A stretch of 44,829 nt of DNA. Source: Arthrobacter sp. Bi26 (GTDB lineage Bacteria > Actinomycetota > Actinomycetes > Actinomycetales > Micrococcaceae). Where the stretch lies: assembly GCF_918697925.1 (NCBI RefSeq), contig NZ_CAKKMF010000035.1, positions 1 through 44,829 on the forward strand, read 5' to 3'. The position numbers and the translations under genes were made by a program. Under the pieces are notes generated by a model. That model did not search any database, was not told the DNA's origin, and saw only the letters and a program-made list of their open reading frames with translations. This document shows, piece by piece, positions 38,996 through 44,829 of the stretch (the first letter of the stretch is position 1; each line of letters begins with the position of its first letter).

Positions 38996-41326
38996 TCAGA
39001 CCGCGGCGCGCACCACCGGGATCGACGCCGTGGGAAGGCCGCTGGGGAAGATGGTGGGCTCCGGGTCCGTGACGGGCGCCAGCGGAACCCGGGCCGGGTT
39101 GCCGTCGACGGTGAGCAGTTCCCCGCGCACGTCGACCTCCAGCGGCGCGCCCTCACGGACGGTCAGGCTGATCGAGCCCTGCTCCAGCCCGATGTGCAGG
39201 AGCCTGCCCTGGATCTTCAGGTGGAACTCGAGTCCGTCCCATTCTGCCGGCAGCCGCGGATCTAAGTACGGTACCGCGCCCTGGTCCCGCAGACCGGCGA
39301 AGCCGCTGACCAGCGAGCTCCACACCCCGCCGGTGCTGGCGATGTGGACGCCGTCGATCGTGTTGCCGTGGGTGTCGTCGAGGTCGATGAACAGGGCGTG
39401 GGTGAAGTGGTCCAGCGCAGCCTTGCCGTAGCCGACCTCGGCCGCCATGATGCCCTGGACACAGGCGGACAGCGTGGAGTCGCCGGTGGTGATGGGGTCG
39501 TAGAAGTCGAACGCTCGGCGCTTTTCCTCGGCCGTGAAGTCCTGCCACTGCAGGAACATGGCCAGCACGCTGTCCGCCTGCTTGAGGACCTGGTGCCGGT
39601 AGATCACCAGCGGGTGGAAGTGCAGCAGGAGCGGGTACTTGGACCGTGGCGTGGTCCAGTCCCACGGCTCCAGGGTCATAAAGTCGTTGTCCTGGGAGTA
39701 GACCTGGAGGTCTTCGTCGTAGGGCAGCTGCATCCGGTTGGCGGCCTGTTCCCAGAACTCGCGTTCGGCGTCGTCGATCTCCGGGTGGTCCAGCGCCGCC
39801 GCGGCGCGCAGGTTAAACCGCGCCATGACGTTTGTGTACAGGTTGTCGTTGACGACGGCGGTGTACTCGTCGGGGCCGGTGACGCCGTGGATGTGGAAGA
39901 GCCCGTCCTTGCCGAAGAAGCCCAGGGACGCCCACATCCGGGCGGTCTCTATCAGCAGCTCGGAGCCCAGGGTGTCCTGGAACTCGGTGTCCCCGCTGGC
40001 CCAGATGTACCGGTTGGTCGCGAACGCGATCGCGGCGGCGATGTGGAACTGCGCGGTGCCTGCCGCGTAGTAGGCGCTGGCCTCGAGTCCGTTGATGGTG
40101 CGCCAGGGGAAGAGGGCGCCGTCCACGCTGAGCTCCTTGGCGCGGATCTTCGCCTCGGGCAGCAGGTCGTGGCGGAATTCCAGGACCTGGCGGGCGTTGC
40201 CCGGGTTCGTGTAGGTCAGGTAGGGCAGCAGGTACACTTCCTGGTCCCAGAAGTAGTGGCCGTCGTAGCCGGAGCCGGATACGCCCTTGGCCGGGATGCC
40301 GGCCACATCGGCGCAGGCAGTGGCCTGTGCGAGCTGGAAGAGGTTCCACCGGATGCCCTGCTGGAGCTCGGTCTGGCCCGCCACCACGATGTCGCTTGTG
40401 CTCCAGTAGCCGCGGTAGTAGTCCTCGCTCTGGGTGAAGATCTCGCTGACCGGCTTGAGGCTGGCTTCGGCGCTGTCCGCGAGGTCCTCGGCGGCCTGGC
40501 CCACGGCGTAGCTGACGCTCTTCTCCAGCACGAACGGTACGTCCGCGCTGACGGCGAGCACGTAGCGGACGCTGCTGTCGTCCTGGTCCACCTGGGTGTC
40601 GAACGGCTGCACCCCGGCCGAGGTCCAGTGGTCCACGGCCATCCCGAGCCGCTGCTTGGATTCGGAGGCTTCCCAGGACAGGCGCAGGGAGCCGTCCCCG
40701 CCGTCGAGCCTCAGCGGCAGCAGCACGCGCCCGGCGTGGCGGCCGGCGCGGCGCGGATCGTGGGCGGAGTGGTCGTCCACCGGCTGGTCCTGGCGGTTGA
40801 TGACCGAGGACGTGACGTCGGCGGAGATATCCCGGTCCGCCGCCACTTCGAGGCTGATGCCCAGCGCGCCGCGGGATTCGTAGCCGACGGCACGGCGTTC
40901 GGTGGTGGTCACGGCCGCGCCGGAGCGGCACTGCCACGTGATCCGGCACTCGTAGATACCCGTGGCGAAATCGACCGAGCGGCGGTAGTCCAGCACCGTG
41001 GACTCGTCCAGGCTCAACGGCTCGCCGTCGATGATGACGGTGAAGTTGTTGGCATCCGGGACGTAGAGGATCCGCTGGCCGGTGCGGGCGAAGCCGTAGG
41101 CGTTTTCCGCGTGCTTGATGTCCCAGGTCTCGTGGAAGCCGTTGATGAAGCTGCCGGGAAGTTCGGCATCAGCGGCGCCCCAATGCGCGCCGCGGATGCC
41201 CAGGTGCCCGTTGCCGAGGCTGAACAGGGTCTCCAAGGTGCCGGCATTGCCGGGGAGATGGACGGTCTCGACCAGCTGCCAGGGATCGTTGGGGAACCGG
41301 GCGCGGTCCGAGGTGATGAGAGCCAT
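38996..41326 (-). CDS. glycoside hydrolase family 65 disaccharide phosphorylase
   Basis: 776 residues, the usual length for GH65 phosphorylases. The N-terminal beta domain starts WQLVETVHLP and LFSLGNGHLGIRG. The catalytic domain has YDGHYFWDQEVYLLPYL and GVTGPDEYTAVVNDNLYTNV, whose Glu487 is the expected general acid. The family cleaves maltose, trehalose, kojibiose or related glucosides with phosphate and releases beta-glucose-1-phosphate. The beta-phosphoglucomutase gene upstream fits this. The exact sugar cannot be read. The pair resembles Rv3401-Rv3400 of M. tuberculosis. Confidence 0.93.
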   Translation of the reverse strand: MALITSDRARFPNDPWQLVETVHLPGNAGTLETLFSLGNGHLGIRGAHWGAADAELPGSFINGFHETWDIKHAENAYGFARTGQRILYVPDANNFTVIIDGEPLSLDESTVLDYRRSVDFATGIYECRITWQCRSGAAVTTTERRAVGYESRGALGISLEVAADRDISADVTSSVINRQDQPVDDHSAHDPRRAGRHAGRVLLPLRLDGGDGSLRLSWEASESKQRLGMAVDHWTSAGVQPFDTQVDQDDSSVRYVLAVSADVPFVLEKSVSYAVGQAAEDLADSAEASLKPVSEIFTQSEDYYRGYWSTSDIVVAGQTELQQGIRWNLFQLAQATACADVAGIPAKGVSGSGYDGHYFWDQEVYLLPYLTYTNPGNARQVLEFRHDLLPEAKIRAKELSVDGALFPWRTINGLEASAYYAAGTAQFHIAAAIAFATNRYIWASGDTEFQDTLGSELLIETARMWASLGFFGKDGLFHIHGVTGPDEYTAVVNDNLYTNVMARFNLRAAAALDHPEIDDAEREFWEQAANRMQLPYDEDLQVYSQDNDFMTLEPWDWTTPRSKYPLLLHFHPLVIYRHQVLKQADSVLAMFLQWQDFTAEEKRRAFDFYDPITTGDSTLSACVQGIMAAEVGYGKAALDHFTHALFIDLDDTHGNTIDGVHIASTGGVWSSLVSGFAGLRDQGAVPYLDPRLPAEWDGLEFHLKIQGRLLHIGLEQGSISLTVREGAPLEVDVRGELLTVDGNPARVPLAPVTDPEPTIFPSGLPTASIPVVRAAV

Positions 41327-41420
41327 GGTTTTAGGGGGTTCCTTCGGCGGGAGTGGGCAGTGGGCTAGGCGGTGGGAGCCGGGAGGGATGAGGTGTTAGG
41401 CGGCGGAAGCCGTCGCAGAG

Positions 41421-42164
41421 CTAGAGCAGTTCGGCGAGGTCGTTGACCACAACCGTGGCCCCGGCGTCGAGCAGCGTCTGCCGGCCGGCTCCGCGGTCGA
41501 CGCCGATCACCGAGCGGAAGTCTCCCGCGCTGCCGGCCTGGACGCCGGAGACGGCGTCCTCCACCACGACGCAGTCCTGGCTCGGCAGATCCAGGAGCCG
41601 GGCGGCGTATTCGTAGGTGGCCGGGCTGGGTTTGCCGGGCAGCCCCTGGGTGACGGCGATGACGCCGTCGACCACCACCGGGAAGTAATCGGAGAGCCCG
41701 GCAGCCTTGAGCACGGCAGGGGCATTGCGGGACGAGGAGACGACGGCGAGCTTGAGTCCGCGGGCCAGTGCTGCGTCGACAAGCCGGACGGAGCCCTCGT
41801 AGGGCTGGACTCCGCCGGCCTCGACGATGTCGTTGAAGACCTTGTTCTTGCGGTTGCCCAGCCCATGGACGGTGTCATGCGCGGGCTCGTCGTCCGCCGG
41901 ACCCTCGGGCAGCACAATCCCGCGGGAGGCCAGGAAGTCCCGGACGCCGTCGAAGCGCGGCTTGCCGTCGATGTGGTCGAAGTAATCGCTCTCACGGTAC
42001 GGCGCAGCCTCAGGGACCGAGGCCAGGAAGCCGTCGAAGAGCTGCTTCCAGGCCTGCTCGTGCACCACCGCGGTGGGCGTCAGGACGCCGTCGAGGTCAA
42101 AAAGGATGGCGGATGCGCCGGAGAGCGCACCGGCGAGGCCGGAGGTGTCGGGAACTACAGTCAT
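41421..42164 (-). CDS. beta-phosphoglucomutase (HAD family)
   Basis: 247 residues. The HAD nucleophile motif is FDLDGVLTP (Asp23, Asp25); the cap region has YFDHIDGKPRFDGVRDFL and HGLGNRKNKVF; VVSSSRNAP and the acidic VVVEDAVSGVQAG complete the set. It converts beta-glucose-1-phosphate, the product of the GH65 enzyme, to glucose-6-phosphate. The cap is longer than in Lactococcus PgmB and matches the Rv3400 type. AAAGGA precedes the ATG. The GH65 gene starts 94 bp downstream. Confidence 0.92.
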   Translation of the reverse strand: MTVVPDTSGLAGALSGASAILFDLDGVLTPTAVVHEQAWKQLFDGFLASVPEAAPYRESDYFDHIDGKPRFDGVRDFLASRGIVLPEGPADDEPAHDTVHGLGNRKNKVFNDIVEAGGVQPYEGSVRLVDAALARGLKLAVVSSSRNAPAVLKAAGLSDYFPVVVDGVIAVTQGLPGKPSPATYEYAARLLDLPSQDCVVVEDAVSGVQAGSAGDFRSVIGVDRGAGRQTLLDAGATVVVNDLAELL

Positions 42165-42328
42165 GAGTCAAAGTCCTTTCAGACAACGGGCAGGCAAGAC
42201 GGTTTGATCAAAGTTATGGTCTAAGGCAGTCAGTGCAGGGCAGTCGGTCCAAGCGCTGTCCGTTGCGACGGCGGCCCCGGCCTTTGCTGCTGTGTTTGGG
42301 TCCGTTCCGGCGGCGGGCACCGTCCGGA
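42165..42328 (-). promoter_or_regulatory. upstream region of the phosphoglucomutase-GH65 pair
   Basis: It contains TTTGATCAAA (perfect 10-bp dyad, about 42201-42210) and a CCAAGCGCTGTCC site whose AGCGCT centre resembles the LacI-site core. These are weak candidate operators for the downstream pair; no clear promoter was chosen. Confidence 0.35.
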
Positions 42329-43420
42329 TCAGCGGCGGCGCGTGCTGGTGCGTTCCAACAGTTTGGCGTCCAGCAGATGGTTCGACTGCGGACCGGCAAG
42401 GGGCGGATTGGGAAGTCCCGAGCAATGAAGTCTTTCAATCAGCAGGGTGGCCGCGAAAGCGCCCTGGTCGGCCACTGGCTGGGCAATAGTGGTCAGGCCC
42501 AGGAACCAACTCATCTGATGATCGTCTATTCCTATGATGGACACGTTTTCCGGCGCTGACAAACCGAACTCCCGCATCGCCATGAGCGCTCCGAAGGCTG
42601 TCTCGTCGCAGCCGGCGAAGATCGCGGACGGCATTCTGCGGTTTTCCACGAGCTCCACCATGGCCAGCCGGCCGCCTTCGATGCTGGAGCCGGCGTCGAG
42701 CACGAGGTCCGGATCGACCTCGAGGCCGTGGCCGGCCAGGGCCTGCTCGAAGCCCCGCCGCCGCTCGCTGGCGGTCACGAGGGAGGGCGCACCGGTTTCG
42801 CTGCCAGCGAGGATTGCAATGTCCCGGTGGCCCAGTTCCAGCAGGTGGTTGGTGGCGGCGCGGGCGGCTTCCGCGTTGTCGATCCCCACGTTGTCCCACG
42901 GCACGCCGTGCATCCCGACGCTGGCCACGGCGAGGCCCGACCCTGCGAGCGCGGCCATGTCGGCCTCACCGAGGCCGATGTTGAGCAGCAGCACACCGTC
43001 CACGCGCTGCGCCAGGCCCGCGAGGTCGCCGAAAAGCTTCTGCTGCACGCTGGGCCGGTTCCGGAGGCTGATCAGGACGGTGTCATAGCCGCTGTCGGCA
43101 AGGACTTCCTCGGCCGCTTCCACCGCCCGGGCAAAGAACCATGCCGTGGCGGTCGGGGCGATGATGGCCACGGAACCGGTGTTGCCGCCGGCCAGCCGGG
43201 ATGCTGCCGCCGAGGCCTTGTAGCCCAGCTGGGCTGCCGCGGCACCGACCCTTGCCTTGGCTTGTGCCGAGACGTTGGGAAGCTGCCGGAGTGCACGGGA
43301 GACGGTGCAGATGGAGAGCCCGGAGAGCGCGGCGACGTCCTGGATTCTCACACGCGAGGTCTTGGCCTGCGGCACGGGCTCGACCCTTTCTCCCCCCGAA
43401 GTAGTGGGCCCGGTGTTCAT
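42329..43420 (-). CDS. LacI-family transcriptional regulator
   Basis: 363 residues. The HTH is RIQDVAALSGLSICTVSRAL (about 25-44), followed by the hinge ASAAASRLAGG and a periplasmic-binding-like ligand domain with GIDDHQMSWFLGLTTIAQP. It is in the same direction as the phosphoglucomutase and GH65 genes, so probably the local regulator with an alpha-glucoside or sugar phosphate as inducer. A perfect palindrome in its promoter indicates autorepression. Confidence 0.93.
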   Translation of the reverse strand: MNTGPTTSGGERVEPVPQAKTSRVRIQDVAALSGLSICTVSRALRQLPNVSAQAKARVGAAAAQLGYKASAAASRLAGGNTGSVAIIAPTATAWFFARAVEAAEEVLADSGYDTVLISLRNRPSVQQKLFGDLAGLAQRVDGVLLLNIGLGEADMAALAGSGLAVASVGMHGVPWDNVGIDNAEAARAATNHLLELGHRDIAILAGSETGAPSLVTASERRRGFEQALAGHGLEVDPDLVLDAGSSIEGGRLAMVELVENRRMPSAIFAGCDETAFGALMAMREFGLSAPENVSIIGIDDHQMSWFLGLTTIAQPVADQGAFAATLLIERLHCSGLPNPPLAGPQSNHLLDAKLLERTSTRRR

Positions 43421-43431
43421 GGCCGAGGTCG

Positions 43432-43461
43432 ATTGTAAGCGCTTACAAATTTGGCATGCAA
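43432..43461 (-). promoter_or_regulatory. LacI-type operator over the regulator's own promoter
   Basis: TTGTAAGCGCTTACAA (43433-43448) is a perfect 16-bp palindrome with the TAAGCGCTTA core typical of LacI-family operators. The minus-strand -10 TACAAT (43432-43437) lies inside it. TTGCAT (43456-43461) is a possible -35 at 18 bp. Binding would block RNA polymerase. Confidence 0.75.
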
Positions 43462-43549
43462 GTGGATGGTCCCATGTCGGGTGGGTGTTTGGGCGGCCGG
43501 CGGGACGGCGTCCAGGGCTGCGGGCGGGCGGCGGCTGCTCAGCGTCTGG

Positions 43550-44167
43550 TCAGCGCAGGACGTAGTGCCGCAGGAACGCACTGACGTCCACGAGTTCGGC
43601 CTTGGAAATCGAATGTCCCATGCCGGGGTACGTCCGGGCCGTGAGCTGGGTGTTCTGCTCCAGCCACTCCTCGGTGTGTTCGGCGGCGGCGTCGTTAATC
43701 ACGACGTCGGCCCTGTCCCTGCCCCAAAAGAACGGCGGGCGGGAGGTGAAGGATTCGCTCATAGTCAGGAGTTCGTTGTCCAGGACAAAACCCGAGAGCC
43801 CGACCACCGCGCGGAACTGGTCAGGCCGGAGCCGCAGAAGCGTGCTGGCCATGGCCATCCCCTGCGAAAATCCGAACAGGCTGACGCTGCTGTGCCGGGA
43901 CTTGACGGACTCGATCCAGGCGAAGACCGCGTTCGTGGAGGCGATGACGTCGGCGAAGTCGTGGGTGAGGAAGTAATCCAAAAGGAACCAGCCGTGGTGG
44001 TCTCCGATGTCCTTGGGCCCGCGCAGGGCAGCGCAACTGAACTCCGGCGGCAGGGAACCGAACAGCTTGGACATCCGCAACTCGTCCGTGCCGTAGCCGT
44101 GCAGCATCACCAGCAGCGGCGTGCCGGCGCGTTCGTGTTCGGGTTTTGACCAGACGACCGTCTCCAT
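43550..44167 (-). CDS. phospholipase/carboxylesterase-type alpha/beta hydrolase
   Basis: 205 residues of the small serine carboxylesterase family. The elbow is GFSQG (Ser101 in SLFGFSQGMAMAST), the acid lies in DRADVVIND (likely Asp154) and the His is His185 in PGMGHSIS. LLVMLHGYGTDE supplies the oxyanion hole. It has no signal peptide. It hydrolyses short-chain esters in vitro in related proteins; the physiological substrate is unknown. It has its own apparent leaderless promoter. Confidence 0.9.
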   Translation of the reverse strand: METVVWSKPEHERAGTPLLVMLHGYGTDELRMSKLFGSLPPEFSCAALRGPKDIGDHHGWFLLDYFLTHDFADVIASTNAVFAWIESVKSRHSSVSLFGFSQGMAMASTLLRLRPDQFRAVVGLSGFVLDNELLTMSESFTSRPPFFWGRDRADVVINDAAAEHTEEWLEQNTQLTARTYPGMGHSISKAELVDVSAFLRHYVLR

Positions 44168-44173
44168 GGGCCC

Positions 44174-44179
44174 AGCCTA
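44174..44179 (-). promoter_or_regulatory. -10 box (TAGGCT) for the carboxylesterase
   Basis: TAGGCT on the minus strand ends six bases before the ATG at 44167, giving a probable leaderless transcript. Confidence 0.5.
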
Positions 44180-44353
44180 TCCAGCGCGGGCTCGGGCTCC
44201 GCGCAGCATGCTTGGCGCAGCGTCCTTGACCGGCCCCGAGTTCCGCCGCGGAAGCGGACTTCTGCCCCCCGGATCCGCGGCGCGGCCGTCCGATTACGGG
44301 CCGGATGTCCGGAATCGGCGCGGAAATATCCCGGCCGGTCCGGGGGTGATTCA

Positions 44354-44382
44354 TTGAAACAGCAGGGTCGGGGTTGTAGCGT
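44354..44382 (+). promoter_or_regulatory. promoter of the DUF6458 gene
   Basis: TTGAAA (44354-44359) and TAGCGT (44377-44382) are 17 bp apart, with a 50-60-base leader before the TTG start. An 11-bp dyad ATGCT-t-AGCAT lies at 44396-44406 in the leader. The rest of 44180-44442 holds nothing recognisable. Confidence 0.45.
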
Positions 44383-44442
44383 GACGCTGGACAGCATGCT
44401 TAGCATCACCAAACTGCCCCTGCAGGCACCAAGGAGATCGTC

Positions 44443-44706
44443 TTGAGAATCGGTTCCGCAATCTTCCTCATCGCCATCGGCGCTATCCTTGCCTGGGCCG
44501 TCGCCCCGGGGCTGATCCCCAACGTGAACCAGGCCATGATCGGCTACATCCTGATGGCGGTCGGCGTGATTGGGCTCATCGCCTCGCTCGTCCTCGCCTC
44601 CCCCGGACGCGGCCGCACGCGCCGGGTCAGCGAAAGCCGCACGGTCGTGGACCCCAACACCGGCGAAACCATCACCCGCAATGAGAGCCGCGACGCGGGC
44701 CTCTGA
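44443..44706 (+). CDS. DUF6458 small membrane protein
   Basis: 87 residues. Two membrane helices, SAIFLIAIGAILAWAVAPGL and AMIGYILMAVGVIGLIASLVL, are followed by a polar tail RVSESRTVVDPNTGETITR. This is the typical pattern of DUF6458 proteins of Actinobacteria, whose function is unknown. The start is TTG at 44443, supported by AAGGAG six bases upstream. Confidence 0.88.
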   Translation: MRIGSAIFLIAIGAILAWAVAPGLIPNVNQAMIGYILMAVGVIGLIASLVLASPGRGRTRRVSESRTVVDPNTGETITRNESRDAGL

Positions 44707-44748
44707 GACTTTCCCGTGCACCCTTCGCGGCGCGGAATCCAACGACCC

Positions 44749-44786
44749 GGAAGCCGGGCCGGACCTTGAGGTCGGGCCCGGCTTCC
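44749..44786 (+). terminator. strong hairpin terminator after the DUF6458 gene
   Basis: A perfect 12-bp stem (GGAAGCCGGGCC with GGCCCGGCTTCC) continues after one mismatch with GACC/GGTC around a TTGA loop. It is 43 bp after the stop codon. 44787-44829 shows nothing further. Confidence 0.75.
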
Positions 44787-44829
44787 GCCATGCGGGCTGT
44801 TTGTTCCCACCGCTGGACATGTCCCACGG

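Noticed and set aside
39344..41368. Plus-strand open frame of 674 codons opposite the GH65 gene
   Set aside because: Antisense shadow; the minus strand encodes a clear family 65 enzyme over the whole stretch.

Overview
The window is chromosomal DNA of a high-GC Gram-positive bacterium. Codon use, gene density, GTG and TTG starts, TAnnnT promoter boxes sitting directly on start codons, and the gene families present (DUF6458, AdhA-type alcohol dehydrogenase, three-helix dimerisation protein, Rv3400/Rv3401-like pair) point to Actinobacteria. An Arthrobacter-like member of the Micrococcaceae is the best guess. I see no rRNA, tRNA, CRISPR, phage or transposase gene. The ends lie inside ordinary chromosome; the first gene is cut by the left edge.

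Layout. 1-1470: an IclR regulator (minus), a palindromic operator, and a broken N-terminal fragment of a PEP-synthase-like gene. 1471-3910: alpha/beta hydrolase, SDR oxidoreductase and a small tyrosine phosphatase. 3930-5640: a tightly overlapping operon of membrane protein, XRE regulator and MDR oxidoreductase, with clear repressor repeats on its promoter. 5929-8138: ProY-like amino acid permease and LysE-type exporter. 8191-11535: a 3-hydroxybutyrate dehydrogenase and MHS-family transporter, divergent from a LysR regulator. 11564-16857: spermidine-synthase-like protein, tandem universal stress protein, AdhA-type alcohol dehydrogenase and a TPC-signature metal P-type ATPase flanked by two copies of a palindromic repeat.

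16838-20695 holds the most interesting unit: acyl-CoA-dehydrogenase-like protein, a PIG-L deacetylase fused to a SAM methyltransferase, and a GT2 glycosyltransferase, with overlapping ends. The enzyme set resembles the logic of an acylated, N-modified amino-sugar pathway, but no product is known to me. 20773-27438: O-methyltransferase, thiamine-binding protein, TetR, YkvA, a small charged protein, AzlC/AzlD with a DoxX-like partner, glycerophosphodiester phosphodiesterase and DUF445.

27462-35666: a complete respiratory nitrate reductase operon narG-narH-narJ-narI followed by narK, so the host can probably respire nitrate when oxygen is low. 35763-38892: PxpA-like 5-oxoprolinase subunit, an unrecognised glycine-rich protein and an MFS exporter. 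38996-43448: a LacI-controlled GH65 phosphorylase plus beta-phosphoglucomutase. 43550-44829: carboxylesterase, DUF6458 membrane protein and a strong terminator.

The window is mostly ordinary chromosome. The second-look items are the deacetylase-methyltransferase operon, the repeat pair around the ATPase, the regulatory palindromes, and the many apparent leaderless promoters. All functions are inferred by reading the translated sequence; no database search was run.
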